Positions 13,919 to 24,099 are shown, numbered from the stretch's first letter. The stretch is 38,330 bases of DNA from an uncultured Clostridia bacterium (GCA_944386475.1 CALXBH010000040.1:1-38330), one strand, 5' to 3'. A program made the numbers and translations. Notes: a model not told the origin generated them from the letters alone.

Positions 13919-15064
13919 CTATAAAATCCCCGAAATATCACAGACGTCTGCTAAAAAAACATACAAAGGGGAAAATTTGTTGGCGATATAGTTGGCGCTG
14001 TTGGATTTTAAGACGCCATTGGCTTGGGGATCGTTTTGCAGGGGGATTTTTAAGGTGACGACGGTGCCTTTGTTTTCCTCGCTGGACAGGTACACATTTC
14101 CTTTATGAGCCTGCGCCACCAGCTTGACGATGGGAAGGCCAAGGCCTAAGCCGGAATACAGCGATCCGTTGGGATCATGAGAGAAAAAGGGCTCAAATAT
14201 ATGGGGAAGATGCTCCGAGGGGATACCCACCCCGTGATCGGATACGGTCAATACAAAATTAGCCCGTTGTTTTTCCAGGGTGACGGTGACTTCGTTGCCG
14301 GGGCTGGAATAGGCACAGGAGTTGGAGATTAGGTTCATAAAAGCCAGCAGAAATTTTTCTTCATCGATCATTGAGATCAAAGGCTCCGCCGTGATGTGGT
14401 AGTGGAACTCCAGCTCGGTGTTGCGCAGCAGGATCTGGACGGAATGGCAGATATCCTGAAACAATAAATTCAGGTTTACCCGGCGGAACTGAAAATTTTC
14501 CGTGTGAAAGGAAAGCTTTCCATACTCGGTTAAGTTGATGGTGGCCTTCATCATTTTATAGCTGTATTGGGCGATCTGCTTGACGTACCGGACGGTTTCA
14601 TATTGTTCCTGGGCCTCCAGGGTGCGGGCGATGGGATCTAAAAGGTTAAAGATGCGAAACAGCGGCGAACGGTACTGCCCGGAAATCGACGTTAGACAGC
14701 GTTCAGGCATCACAGCGCAGGAGGGAGCCGGAAGGTTATCGGTTTTTTCTTGCTCCTGATGGAGGTAACACAGATAATAGCAGATGTCTTTGGTACACAA
14801 AGGGAAAAGGAAAAGACGTTTAAATTCTCCCGCAGCCTGGGTTGGCGCCAGAGAAATATCCTGGCACTTGTCTGCGTTTTCCCACGCGGAAGAGGTTGCT
14901 GGAAACGCGGTGCGCATGTCCTGGCCGATCGCTATATTGGGAAAAAAGTGCATGAAAGCGGTATTGCGCCAGACGACTTTCCACTGGGAGTCACAGCAAA
15001 ACACAGGTGTTGCCGAGTCTTTATAAAGCCCCTCAATGACGGGCAGGATATGATTTTGGTTCAC
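13919..15064 (-). CDS. Orphan sensor histidine-kinase-like protein without phosphoacceptor His
   Basis: This cytoplasmic protein of about 381 aa has an N-terminal PAS-like region (PVFCCDSQWKVVWRNTAFM). A dimerisation segment follows, then a complete HATPase domain: N-box LISNSCAYSS, G1 DHGVGIP, F-box FEPFF, G2 GLGLGLPIVKL. Where kinases have SHExxxP, it reads SGQYRSPL, so the phosphorylated His is missing. It may bind ATP yet not autophosphorylate in the usual way. No response regulator is adjacent. Three perfect Spo0A boxes lie upstream, linking it to sporulation control. I chose the GTG at 15064 because AAGGGGGA sits just before it; a TTG at 15118 would add 18 residues without a ribosome site. 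Confidence 0.8.
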   Translation of the reverse strand: MNQNHILPVIEGLYKDSATPVFCCDSQWKVVWRNTAFMHFFPNIAIGQDMRTAFPATSSAWENADKCQDISLAPTQAAGEFKRLFLFPLCTKDICYYLCYLHQEQEKTDNLPAPSCAVMPERCLTSISGQYRSPLFRIFNLLDPIARTLEAQEQYETVRYVKQIAQYSYKMMKATINLTEYGKLSFHTENFQFRRVNLNLLFQDICHSVQILLRNTELEFHYHITAEPLISMIDEEKFLLAFMNLISNSCAYSSPGNEVTVTLEKQRANFVLTVSDHGVGIPSEHLPHIFEPFFSHDPNGSLYSGLGLGLPIVKLVAQAHKGNVYLSSEENKGTVVTLKIPLQNDPQANGVLKSNSANYIANKFSPLYVFLADVCDISGIL

Positions 15065-15189
15065 TGGGAATCCCCCTTTTTGGTGGCGCCTACAGGCGGC
15101 GTCATCACTTTCCAGCAAAATGCCACCAATATTTTTTCTCTATAGCCGGCATATATTCATACGTTATGCACATACGCAGCTATGCGTAT

Positions 15190-15240
15190 ATTATAGTTTA
15201 CAGTTCGACAAAAGTAAAGAAAATTCGACAAAATTCGACA
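15190..15240 (-). promoter_or_regulatory. Spo0A-box promoter of the kinase-like gene
   Basis: On the minus strand TTTACT (15213-15218), 17 bp and TATAAT (15190-15195) form a promoter. Three exact 0A boxes (TGTCGAA on the minus strand) lie at 15204-15210, 15224-15230 and 15234-15240, within and just upstream of it. Next to the -10 is an inverted repeat ATACGCA-4-TGCGTAT (15172-15189), a possible second operator. Phosphorylated Spo0A is the expected regulator. Confidence 0.72.
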
Positions 15241-15409
15241 ATGTGAAAGCGGTAAGCAAACTCTATGCAAGGAATTTTGTTGCATATATGGAGAAAGGAG
15301 TGTAGAAAAATTTTGCGTTTCATACAGGCGCAGACAACAGAAAAACCCATGTTCTATGCCGTGGAATTTAAAATAATCATAAAAATTTCGTTAATTTTGT
15401 AACAGGCCC

Positions 15410-16488
<1,079 letters not shown>

Positions 16489-16511
16489 GCCGGACAAGCT
16501 GTCTGACAAAC

Positions 16512-16544
16512 AAAAATCCTCCCGGTATTCCGGGAGGATTTTTT
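16512..16544 (+). terminator. Terminator of gap
   Basis: A perfect 14-bp stem (16512-16525/16530-16543) with a TATT loop ends in a T-run. Confidence 0.9.
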
Positions 16545-16561
16545 GCGCCCATAGCCCATAG

Positions 16562-16604
16562 AAAAAGCGGCGGAAGAAGGATGATCCTTCTTCCGCCGCT
16601 TTTT
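16562..16604 (-). terminator. Terminator of the ctsR-clpC operon
   Basis: A near-perfect 21-bp palindrome (16562-16582/16584-16604), GC-rich inside and flanked by A- and T-runs, lies just past the clpC stop. It can act in both directions. Confidence 0.88.
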
Positions 16605-16609
16605 ACGTT

Positions 16610-19135
16610 TTAGTTGGAAGCCGGCTGCTGCCCATCGGGCTGCTCTGGACTGCCGCTTTCATCGGAAGTCCGCTCCCCTTGGGTGACAAAGACAAATTCG
16701 CCATCTTTTACATCCAGCAGCACCCGGGTGCCCGCTTTGATGGAGCCGTCCAGCATCTGCTCGCTCATCTTATCCTCGATCTGGGAGGTGATGGCCCGGC
16801 GCAGAGGACGGGCTCCGTAGGTATCGTCAAACCCTACGTCAGCGATCTTCTTCACCGCTTCGTCCGAAACGCTCAGGTCGATCTCCAGCTTTTTCACACG
16901 TTCGGTCAAAGAGGTAAGCATGTTCCGGGCGATCTCTTGAATGTTTTCGGGAGTCAGCTTGTGGAAGACGATGATATCGTCCACACGGTTTAAAAACTCC
17001 GGTTTAAAATGGCGTTTGAGCTCGCCCAGCACCTCGGACTTGATTTCCTCGTAGTCCTCTTGCTTTTCCTTGGCCGTATCGCCGTCGGTAAAGCCCAGAC
17101 TCTTGTGCTCGGTAATCATCCGCGCGCCGATGTTGGAGGTCATGATGATGACCGCGTTTTTAAAGTCCACCCGCCGGCCCTGGGCATCGGTTAAAATACC
17201 GTCTTCCAGGATCTGCAGGAGCATGTTGAACACATCGGGATGGGCCTTTTCGATCTCATCGAACAGCACAACAGAATAAGGTTTCCGGCGGATTTTTTCG
17301 GTGAGCTGTCCGCCCTCGTCATAGCCTACATATCCGGGAGGAGAACCGACCATCCGGGAGACGCTGTGTTTCTCCATGTACTCGGACATATCCAGCCGGA
17401 TCATGGCGTTTTCATCCCCGAACAGCGCTTCGGCCAACGCTTTGCACAGCTCGGTTTTGCCAACGCCCGTGGGCCCTAAGAAGATAAACGATCCGATAGG
17501 CCGTTTGGGGTCTTTTAAGCCTACGCGGCCCCGGCGGATGGCCTTGGACACCGCGCTGACCGCTTCGTCCTGGCCGATTACCCGTTTGTGCAGGATTTCC
17601 TCCATGTGGAGCAGCCGCTCGCTCTCCTGTTGGGTGAGCTGTTTGACCGGCACCCCCGTCCAGCTGGAGACGATCTCCGCGATGTCCCCTTCGGTGACCA
17701 CGCCGGTGTTCCGGGCATTTTTCTCCTGCCAGGTCTTTTTCTGGGTGTCCAGCTGATCCTGGACTTCTTTTTCCTGATCCCGCAGCTTAGCGGCGGATTC
17801 AAAGTCCTGGGCGTTGATGGCGGAAGCCTTTTCCTCAGCCAGGCGCTTTACTTTGTCCTCCAGTTCTTTCACATCCGGAGGGGCCGTAAAGGCAGCCAGA
17901 CGGACTCTGGAAGCTGCCTCGTCGATCAGGTCGATGGCCTTATCGGGGAGGAACCGGTCGGAAATGTACCGGCTGGACAGGGAAACCGCCGCTTTGATGG
18001 CTTCGTCGGAGATTTTGATCTTGTGGTGGGCCTCGTATTTATCCCTCAGCCCGAACAGGATCTGCACCGCGTCTTCCTCGCTGGGCTCGTTAACGGTAAC
18101 CGGCTGGAACCGGCGCTCCAGCGCCGCGTCCTTTTCGATGTGCTTGCGGTATTCGTCCAGGGTCGTCGCACCGATGACCTGCAATTCTCCCCGGGCAAGC
18201 TGAGGCTTTAAGATGTTGGCCGCATCCACTGCGCCCTCTGCGGCGCCAGCGCCGATGATGGTGTGCAGCTCGTCGATAAACAGGATGATGTCCCCTGATT
18301 TGATTACCTCGTCGATAGCGGCCTTGATCCGCTCTTCAAAATCACCCCGGTATTTGGCGCCCGCCAGCATGGCGGTCAGGTCCAGGGAGAAGATGCGTTT
18401 ATTTTTTAAGGTTTCCGGCACCTCGCCAGCGGCGATCTTTTGGGCCAGCCCTTCGGCGATGGCAGTCTTGCCAACGCCAGGCTCACCGATCAGGCAGGGG
18501 TTGTTTTTGGTGCGGCGGGACAAAATCTGAATGACCCGCTCAATCTCTTTTGTACGCCCGATCACCGGGTCGATCCGGCCGGCTTTGGCAAGCTCGGTCA
18601 GGTCGCGGCCGTATTTTTTCAGGGTGTCGCCCACTTTCCCGCCGGATGTTGTACCTCCAGGAGCATCGCCGCTCCGGTAACCTTCCGAAGCGGCAGCGTC
18701 TCCCAGCTCATTGACGCACTCGTTATAAAGAGCCTGGGGATCCACACCGAACTCCTGTAAAAACAGCACGCCGTAGCTTTCGCTTTCCTTTAAGATTGCC
18801 ATGAGGATATGCTCGGTGCCCACATAGTTGTGGCCAAGCCGCCGGGCCTCATAGATCGCCATTTCCAGGATGCGCTTGCTTCTGGGGGTGAAATCATTGG
18901 GGGACAGGGTAGTGGGAATGCCACGGCCGATGGATTCCTCCAGTTTTTGCCGGACTAAGTCCTTGGTGACGTCTTTTTTCGCAAGCAGCGTGGCGGCCAC
19001 GCCGCTTCCTTCAGCGGCCAAACCGTACAGCATGTGTTCGCTTCCCACATAGGTGTGGCCCAGCTCTCCTGCTATGGCTAACGCCAGATTAAGAGCTTTG
19101 TTGGCTTTTTCTGTAAATCCGTTGAACACAAACAT
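16610..19135 (-). CDS. clpC: ClpC AAA+ protease ATPase
   Basis: This 841-aa Hsp100 unfoldase feeds substrates to ClpP and, with McsA/McsB, degrades arginine-phosphorylated proteins. Two Clp-N repeats occupy about residues 1-145. The first AAA+ domain has Walker A GEPGVGKT (217-224). A middle coiled coil contains the UVR-like segment [17 protein letters not shown], which distinguishes ClpC from ClpA. The second AAA+ domain has GPTGVGKT (near 550) and the ClpB-type C-terminal domain. The tail is acidic and Pro/Gln-rich. GGAGGT precedes the ATG. It is the last gene of the ctsR operon, 58 bp after mcsB; radA does not follow. Confidence 0.97.
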   Translation of the reverse strand: MFVFNGFTEKANKALNLALAIAGELGHTYVGSEHMLYGLAAEGSGVAATLLAKKDVTKDLVRQKLEESIGRGIPTTLSPNDFTPRSKRILEMAIYEARRLGHNYVGTEHILMAILKESESYGVLFLQEFGVDPQALYNECVNELGDAAASEGYRSGDAPGGTTSGGKVGDTLKKYGRDLTELAKAGRIDPVIGRTKEIERVIQILSRRTKNNPCLIGEPGVGKTAIAEGLAQKIAAGEVPETLKNKRIFSLDLTAMLAGAKYRGDFEERIKAAIDEVIKSGDIILFIDELHTIIGAGAAEGAVDAANILKPQLARGELQVIGATTLDEYRKHIEKDAALERRFQPVTVNEPSEEDAVQILFGLRDKYEAHHKIKISDEAIKAAVSLSSRYISDRFLPDKAIDLIDEAASRVRLAAFTAPPDVKELEDKVKRLAEEKASAINAQDFESAAKLRDQEKEVQDQLDTQKKTWQEKNARNTGVVTEGDIAEIVSSWTGVPVKQLTQQESERLLHMEEILHKRVIGQDEAVSAVSKAIRRGRVGLKDPKRPIGSFIFLGPTGVGKTELCKALAEALFGDENAMIRLDMSEYMEKHSVSRMVGSPPGYVGYDEGGQLTEKIRRKPYSVVLFDEIEKAHPDVFNMLLQILEDGILTDAQGRRVDFKNAVIIMTSNIGARMITEHKSLGFTDGDTAKEKQEDYEEIKSEVLGELKRHFKPEFLNRVDDIIVFHKLTPENIQEIARNMLTSLTERVKKLEIDLSVSDEAVKKIADVGFDDTYGARPLRRAITSQIEDKMSEQMLDGSIKAGTRVLLDVKDGEFVFVTQGERTSDESGSPEQPDGQQPASN

Positions 19136-19193
19136 AAAATGACCTCCTTTTCGGTATCCGCATTCTACGATTTCTCTTTTTATAGTGAACGCG

Positions 19194-20219
19194 CTAGGCG
19201 TCTTTTAATCCTTCCCGGAGCAGCGCCGCGCGTTTGATATCTCTTTGTTCCGGGGAAAGCATCTCCCGGCTGTCCCGGCACAGGGTGCCCGCCCCGGTTT
19301 GAGCACTTAGCGCATTCAATGTCTGAATGCTGACTGTTTTCAGAATCCCCATGGATACGCCCAGCCGCAATAGAGACAGACGTTCCACCGCCTCTTTGCC
19401 GGACATAATCCTTGCGTTTTTTAAAATTCCCAAGCTGCGCCAGACGGCATCTTCCAATGTAACGGTGTTGGGCCAGACGGCTTTACGGGCTTTTTTCTCC
19501 TGCTCAATCACCTGCAAGACCACGCTTTGCAGGTTTTGCACCGCCATCTCCTCCGAGATGCCCAATGTGATCTGGTTGGAGATCTGGTATTCCGCGCCTT
19601 TGGCGTCGCTTCCTTCGCCATAGGTGCCTCGGATGGTCAGCCCCAGCTTGGAGATAGTGTTGGCAAGCTGGTTTATAGCGCCCGCCTGTTCCAGCGCGGG
19701 CAGATGTAGCATCACTGATGCCCGCAGGCCGGTGCCCAGATTGGTGGGGCAGGCGGTCAAAAAGCCCAGCTGTTCGGAAAAGGCGTAGTCCAACGTTTCA
19801 TCCAGGACATTGTCCAGCATATCAGCGGTTTTTAACGCCTCGTTTAGCTCCAGGCCCGGCCGCATCACCTGGATGCGGATGTGGTCTTCTTCGCCCACCA
19901 TAATGCTGATGTCCTCGTTTTGAGAGAGGATCAAAAGCTTGTCTTTGGGATTGTCGGCAAATTCGGGGCTGACGCTGTGGTTTTCCACTAAGGACAGCCG
20001 CTCCGCCTCCGACATGTTTTCCATCGTGAGGAAGGAAAGCTTGTTTTCCCCCATGCGCACGCCCTCCAAAGCGCTGCGGACCTTTTGGCAGAGTTCCCGC
20101 TGCTGCTCCGGGGAGATGCGGCTTTTAAAGGGATAGGAAGAAAGATTCCGCGCCAGGCGGATCCGGGTGGAAAGAACGATGTCGTCGTCCTTTCCGGACT
20201 CTAAATACCACTTAGTCAT
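19194..20219 (-). CDS. mcsB: Protein arginine kinase McsB
   Basis: This 341-aa phosphagen-kinase-fold enzyme phosphorylates arginine residues of proteins, including CtsR, to mark them for ClpCP. STRIRLARNLSSYPF is the N-terminal nucleotide-binding arginine motif. TACPTNLGTGLRASVMLHLP carries the reactive Cys and phosphate-binding loop, and RGTYGEGSDA lies in the C-terminal lobe. The start at 20219 gives the family opening MTKWYLESG after GAGGCGG and overlaps mcsA by 8 bp, so the pair is translationally coupled. An upstream in-frame start is ruled out by this match. Confidence 0.95.
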   Translation of the reverse strand: MTKWYLESGKDDDIVLSTRIRLARNLSSYPFKSRISPEQQRELCQKVRSALEGVRMGENKLSFLTMENMSEAERLSLVENHSVSPEFADNPKDKLLILSQNEDISIMVGEEDHIRIQVMRPGLELNEALKTADMLDNVLDETLDYAFSEQLGFLTACPTNLGTGLRASVMLHLPALEQAGAINQLANTISKLGLTIRGTYGEGSDAKGAEYQISNQITLGISEEMAVQNLQSVVLQVIEQEKKARKAVWPNTVTLEDAVWRSLGILKNARIMSGKEAVERLSLLRLGVSMGILKTVSIQTLNALSAQTGAGTLCRDSREMLSPEQRDIKRAALLREGLKDA

Positions 20220-20718
20220 GTTTTTCCGCCTCGCTTTCCAAGGATTTGATCTGATCCCGCAGGGACGCCGCCGCTTCAAAGTTTTCCTGCTTGACGGCTT
20301 CCTCCAGCTGGGCTTTCAGCTGCTCCACCTGACGGCGGCGCTGTAAAGCGGCACCGGCGGAGCGGGGGACCTTTCCGGTGTGGACGGCTTTTCCGTGAAT
20401 CTTTTCGATGGAGGGCGCCAGTTCCCGGTAAAAGGTGTGATAGCACTCGTCGCATCCCATTTTTCCTGTATCCATGATCTCCCGCAGGGTGATGCCGCAT
20501 TTGGGGCAGGCAGGGGAGGCACCGGCCGGTGTCTGTGCCGGACTGGAGAACAGGCTGGAGAACAAATTGTTCATAGGAAAACCAAAGGGATGGAACACAT
20601 CCGTGAGCCCCAGCTCTTTGGTGCAGTCTTCACAGACATGATAAACGGTTGTCTGTCCGTTTACCGTCCGCTGGAAATGAGTAGTCGCTTCTTTTTTCTG
20701 GCATTTTTGACACAGCAT
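20212..20718 (-). CDS. mcsA: McsA, activator of McsB
   Basis: This 168-aa protein has two zinc-binding Cys pairs at the N-terminus (CQKC and CEDC) and two more in the middle (CPKC and CDEC). It ends in a UVR domain (LKAQLEEAVKQENFEAAASLRDQIKSLE) that contacts ClpC. McsA stimulates McsB and helps inactivate CtsR under stress. The ATG at 20718 gives MLCQKC, matching the family start. A GTG four codons upstream (20730) is closer to GGAAAGG and remains possible. Confidence 0.92.
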   Translation of the reverse strand: MLCQKCQKKEATTHFQRTVNGQTTVYHVCEDCTKELGLTDVFHPFGFPMNNLFSSLFSSPAQTPAGASPACPKCGITLREIMDTGKMGCDECYHTFYRELAPSIEKIHGKAVHTGKVPRSAGAALQRRRQVEQLKAQLEEAVKQENFEAAASLRDQIKSLESEAEKHD

Positions 20719-20758
20719 ACAAAACACCAAACCTTTCCGCCGGATACACCGGCTGCTG

Positions 20759-21208
20759 TCAAAGAGAATTAAGCAGCATGGATTTTAAAATAGACGCCCG
20801 CACCTTGTTTCGCTGGGGAGGTTCCAGCTCCCGCAGCACATGGTCAGTGATGGCCGACAGCATTATTTTAGCCTGCTGCTTGGTTAAGAAATTGTCGTAA
20901 GTCAGGTTTTCCAAAATGATCCGCGCGGACGCCTCGTCGATGGAATCTCCCATGGAATTAATCACATGCATAAACAGATGCTTTTTATTGTAATCCACCC
21001 GGATGATCCGGATGTATCCGCCGCCGCCCCGCCGGCTTTCCACGATGTATCCCTGCTCCGGCGTAAAGCGGGAGGTGATTACATAGTTGATCTGGCTGGG
21101 AACGCAGCCTAGCTGCTGCGCCAGCTCGTTTCGCTTGATCTGTGCAGTGCCTTCATGGTTTTCCATTAAAGACAGGATGGCATCGGCGATTTGATCGGAT
21201 ATATTCAT
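20759..21208 (-). CDS. ctsR: CtsR heat-shock repressor
   Basis: This 149-aa repressor of class III heat-shock genes has an N-terminal winged HTH. The beta-wing carries the heat-sensing glycine loop SRRGGGGYIRI. The C-terminal dimerisation domain includes LTKQQAKIMLSAITDHVL. It represses its own operon through the heptad operator at 21231-21247, and McsB phosphorylation or heat releases it. GGAGGTG precedes the ATG. It lies 40 bp upstream of mcsA and has normal length. Confidence 0.96.
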   Translation of the reverse strand: MNISDQIADAILSLMENHEGTAQIKRNELAQQLGCVPSQINYVITSRFTPEQGYIVESRRGGGGYIRIIRVDYNKKHLFMHVINSMGDSIDEASARIILENLTYDNFLTKQQAKIMLSAITDHVLRELEPPQRNKVRASILKSMLLNSL

Positions 21209-21230
21209 GCCGAAACACCTCCATTTTGAT

Positions 21231-21247
21231 TTTGACTATCTTTGACC
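21231..21247 (-). promoter_or_regulatory. CtsR operator
   Basis: On the minus strand GGTCAAA-GAT-AGTCAAA matches the CtsR heptad-repeat consensus (RGTCAAA-NAN-RGTCAAA). It sits in the leader just before the ctsR ribosome site. Confidence 0.92.
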
Positions 21248-21325
21248 TTTTGTTTGATTATTATCTTTTGTTTGATTATTATTATACTCAATAGTTAGTT
21301 AAAGTCAAAGTTAGTTAAAGTCAAA
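21247..21325. repeat. Two nested tandem duplications in the ctsR promoter region
   Basis: An 18-bp unit CTTTTGTTTGATTATTAT is exactly duplicated at 21247-21264 and 21265-21282. A 16-bp unit GTTAGTTAAAGTCAAA is exactly duplicated at 21294-21309 and 21310-21325. Each 16-bp unit contains one AGTCAAA heptad, like half a CtsR site. They flank the -10 element. Confidence 0.85.
21281..21308 (-). promoter_or_regulatory. Sigma-A promoter of the ctsR operon
   Basis: On the minus strand TTGACT (21303-21308), 16 bp and TATAAT (21281-21286) form a near-consensus promoter. The -35 lies inside the 16-bp tandem repeat. The CtsR operator lies downstream in the leader. Confidence 0.75.
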
Positions 21326-21445
21326 TAAGTGTTGTCAACAAACAAAAACTTAAAAAAATCGAGATTATCTCCTTGTATCTAATTTTTTTAAATTTTTTCG
21401 CCGTTTTTCAAACTGTTTTATAAGTGAAAATTGATTTTTGTACGG

Positions 21446-21493
21446 CTCTATTACAAACCGGGCTGACGGTATTCAGCCCGGTTTGTAATAGAG
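21446..21493. repeat. Perfect 21-bp inverted repeat upstream of Cys-rich protein
   Basis: Arms 21446-21466 and 21473-21493 are exact complements around a 6-nt loop. There is no T-run, so a simple terminator is unlikely. It lies between the divergent ctsR operon and a tiny Cys-rich gene and could be a leader structure or a small-element relic. Confidence 0.8.
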
Positions 21494-21557
21494 TGTAACA
21501 CACACAGCGGATATGGCATAGTATGGGGTGTAAATCAAACGAAGGAGGCCTTTTCTT

Positions 21558-21698
21558 ATGGCATGTTGTAACAATGGTAATTTATTCAGCGGTTTTGGCG
21601 GAGGCAACTGCACCTGGATACTTATTTTGATCCTGGTACTGGTTTGCTGCTGCGGCGACAAAAACAACGACTGTGGCTGCGGGTGCGGCTGCGACTAA
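21558..21698 (+). CDS. Tiny Cys-rich membrane peptide (HCB-type, spore-associated-like)
   Basis: This 46-aa peptide starts MACCNNGNLFSGFGGGNC. It has a short hydrophobic helix WILILILVLV (20-29) and ends in a Cys/Gly tail (CCCGDKNND, then CGCGCGCD). Ten of its 46 residues are Cys. Gly-rich head, one helix and Cys-rich tail are typical of small clostridial proteins labelled chorion class high-cysteine, and of YjcZ-like sporulation peptides. A textbook GAAGGAGG ribosome site precedes the ATG and a strong terminator follows, which supports a real gene. Its role is unknown; metal binding or spore-coat cross-linking are possibilities. Confidence 0.75.
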   Translation: MACCNNGNLFSGFGGGNCTWILILILVLVCCCGDKNNDCGCGCGCD

Positions 21699-21713
21699 GC
21701 CTCTATATCCCCA

Positions 21714-21748
21714 AAAAGGCCGCGGAAGGAAAACTTCCGCGGCCTTTT
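21714..21748. terminator. Bidirectional terminator
   Basis: A perfect 15-bp stem (21714-21728/21734-21748) with a 5-nt loop and A/T-run flanks serves the Cys-rich gene from the left and the large membrane protein from the right. Confidence 0.88.
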
Positions 21749-21760
21749 GCTGCAGCTATT

Positions 21761-23548
21761 TTAGTTTCCAGAGGTGGTTTCTTGGAAAACGGAACTGGTT
21801 GGCGGTTCGCTGGATGTTGTTTGCGGATCCGTTTGTTGGGGCTGGGAGGAGAAATCGTAAGTTGCAGAGGAAGAATTTCTCTGGGAAAACTCCAGATTGT
21901 CAAAGCCGGTGAGGGCGATCACCCCATCAGGAGATTCCGCATACTCCACCGCCACGCGGTCGCCCGGCTGGGTCAGGACAAGCTCAGGGCTCAGCGCCGA
22001 GGTGGCGTTAAAAATAATGTCGGGGTACTCGGACAATATCAGGCTGTAAATAGCCTCATCGCCGTCTCCGGGAGCCTCTGCAGCGATTCGCAGAACGGTT
22101 CCCTGCAGGGTCAGAAGCCTTTTTTCCTCTTCTTCCTCGCCGTTATCCTCTAAAACCGTTTGGGCATTGCTTTGACGTGTGGCCCGGCGATAGCCGTCAA
22201 GGGCTTCCTCCGTCGTATCGCCTACGCCCACGATGCCGTAATTTTTTACCGATACAAAGGCATATTTTTTAATCAGCCCTTCCGAATCCTTTAAGGACAT
22301 AAAATAAGTGGGCTGGGAATCAATGTTTAAAATCAACGGGAAGGTGGCTTTATATCCCAGATCCTGTACCTTTCCTTCTGCGGAGCTTTGGGCGGCGGAT
22401 TCAGTGGCGCCGGTAATTTTGTATTCCACCGATTCTTTGGTAATCATATCCACCATCATAAATTTGATGGCGCTTTCATCCGAACCCACGCTGGTGATGC
22501 CGGTGAAAAGATAACAGCGGTTGTTGTTATAAACAATAATGTGCCCGGGAGAGGCTTTTTGCTTTTCATAGTTGGAAAAGTTCAAAAGCCCATGGATATA
22601 CTGACCATGGTTGTTGATCTGATCCAGGATAAATTCCTCAGGCTGAACCCGGTCCACCCAAGCGGGGACGTTGTCCAGGGTATAACGGGTCATCCTGCCG
22701 GTAGAGGCGTCCACAAGGATAACGCCGTCGGCTTCAGGCAGATTAAAACCCCATTCGTTGTGATAGGTGGTCACCACCCAATAGGGTTTGCCGGATTCGT
22801 CCAGTTCAAAGGAATAATCGGTAATGCCGGTGAAAAGCCCGGCGCCAAATCGGACATGGCGGGTAAGATCATCCATAAAATAGGAATCCGGCTGGATCTT
22901 AATTTTGTAATCCTTGATGTACCGCACATCGTTCATATTGGTGGCGGAGACAATGATATATCCCTGCGCTCCTTCGTTGTTGGAAAGCCATTTGAAAAAA
23001 CCGGAGTGCTGCAAAGGAACTACCCACACAAGATCCCCGTTAACCTGTTGGATAGTAGGCTCTCCCAGCGCCACCTGGCTGCCTAGGGCCGAATCGGTCC
23101 CCAGTTGCTTGCCGGCAAGCTTATAGGCTAAATCCCGATCGACAATTGGAATCTGGTTTAAATCCAGCGGCTGGATGTCGTCGGTAAACTCTTTTTCCAC
23201 CGGTACCGACATTTGATCCCGATATGCATGAGAGCCGAATAAAACCGTCGAGCCAATCGCGGCAATCAGGTAGATTCCCCATATTGTTCCCAAAAGGATC
23301 AGGGGCCATTTTTGAAATTTCCCCTTTTTATGATAGATTTGGAAGGATGGATTTCCATCGGCATCTTTTGTTTGGATGCCGATGCCGCTGGCACTGAGAA
23401 GTTGCCCTACCAGCAGATAGATGGTAAGAAGCATCGCCCAAAACAGTGCGCCGTCGCCATAAATCGGATTTAAGTTAGGTGCGGCAAAAAACACATACAC
23501 CAGTACGATCAGCGTCAATCCACCCCATACGATCAGTTTCTTTCTCAT
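21761..23548 (-). CDS. Large membrane-anchored protein of unknown function
   Basis: This protein of about 595 aa has two N-terminal membrane helices, then a short loop and a third helix near residue 95. About 450 residues outside the membrane follow. The outer part is beta-rich, with PYWVVTTYHNEWGFNLPEADGVILVDASTGRMTRY resembling the repeats of PepSY-like or pseudo-propeptide domains. A small beta-barrel-like domain (LLTLQGTVLRIAAEAPG) and a Ser/Thr/Gln-rich tail end the protein. I do not recognise the family. The ATG at 23548 follows AGAGGA; an upstream TTG at 23578 is less likely. It shares its terminator with the Cys-rich gene. Confidence 0.65.
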   Translation of the reverse strand: MRKKLIVWGGLTLIVLVYVFFAAPNLNPIYGDGALFWAMLLTIYLLVGQLLSASGIGIQTKDADGNPSFQIYHKKGKFQKWPLILLGTIWGIYLIAAIGSTVLFGSHAYRDQMSVPVEKEFTDDIQPLDLNQIPIVDRDLAYKLAGKQLGTDSALGSQVALGEPTIQQVNGDLVWVVPLQHSGFFKWLSNNEGAQGYIIVSATNMNDVRYIKDYKIKIQPDSYFMDDLTRHVRFGAGLFTGITDYSFELDESGKPYWVVTTYHNEWGFNLPEADGVILVDASTGRMTRYTLDNVPAWVDRVQPEEFILDQINNHGQYIHGLLNFSNYEKQKASPGHIIVYNNNRCYLFTGITSVGSDESAIKFMMVDMITKESVEYKITGATESAAQSSAEGKVQDLGYKATFPLILNIDSQPTYFMSLKDSEGLIKKYAFVSVKNYGIVGVGDTTEEALDGYRRATRQSNAQTVLEDNGEEEEEKRLLTLQGTVLRIAAEAPGDGDEAIYSLILSEYPDIIFNATSALSPELVLTQPGDRVAVEYAESPDGVIALTGFDNLEFSQRNSSSATYDFSSQPQQTDPQTTSSEPPTSSVFQETTSGN

Positions 23549-23633
23549 AGCAAGTTCCTCTTTCAAGATGACTGGCAATCTTACTGCGTTTGGGTGCAGA
23601 TGGAAAAGCCCCAGGGCCTGTTTATCCGCAATA

Positions 23634-23679
23634 AAAAATGGTATGATAGAAATATTGTATTGCCTATCATACCATTTTT
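23634..23679 (-). terminator. Terminator of the membrane protein / SGNH pair
   Basis: A perfect 16-bp stem (23634-23649/23664-23679) with A- and T-run edges lies just past the stop of the small membrane-protein gene. Confidence 0.85.
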
Positions 23680-23694
23680 AGCACAAAACCACAA

Positions 23695-24045
23695 TCAGAT
23701 TTTCAAATTATTTGCAATCAACACCCAGGATAGGATCACCAAAAACGCCCCTGTCAGGATCAGATAATAAAACCGGGACTTTTTAGAGGAAATGTTGCCG
23801 GAAGCAAGCCCCAATAGCAGGCAGGCGGCAATCAGCCCCAGCGCATCAATGCCGATCATGACCAGATTTCGGTCCAAAGAGAACAAAAGGGAAAACGTCC
23901 GGCTGCAGTATATGGCGAGAATGTGGAGCACCGGGACGATCAGCAGCGGCAAAACCGCCAGAGCATAGCTGGTTCGCTTGGCCCGCAGAAAGACAATCAC
24001 AATACATAGGATAATAAAAATAATCGCAATACACTCAACGATCAT
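23695..24045 (-). CDS. Four-helix small membrane protein
   Basis: This 116-aa very hydrophobic protein has about four membrane helices (near 4-20, 27-48, 61-82 and 93-111) and short basic loops (RAKR, SSKKSRFYY). I recognise no family. It follows the SGNH hydrolase by 54 bp in the same direction and precedes a strong terminator, so the two probably form an operon. The job may be accessory to the hydrolase at the membrane. AAAGG precedes the ATG. Confidence 0.6.
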   Translation of the reverse strand: MIVECIAIIFIILCIVIVFLRAKRTSYALAVLPLLIVPVLHILAIYCSRTFSLLFSLDRNLVMIGIDALGLIAACLLLGLASGNISSKKSRFYYLILTGAFLVILSWVLIANNLKI

Positions 24046-24099
24046 AGCTAAAACAGCCTTTCAGATGGAATAGGTTGTTGCCCTACAGGGAACGCAGGG

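Noticed and set aside
21480-21505. Partial resemblance of AGAGTGTAACACACAC to the recombination-site repeat
   Set aside because: The spacing between the arms differs and the match is short; probably chance.
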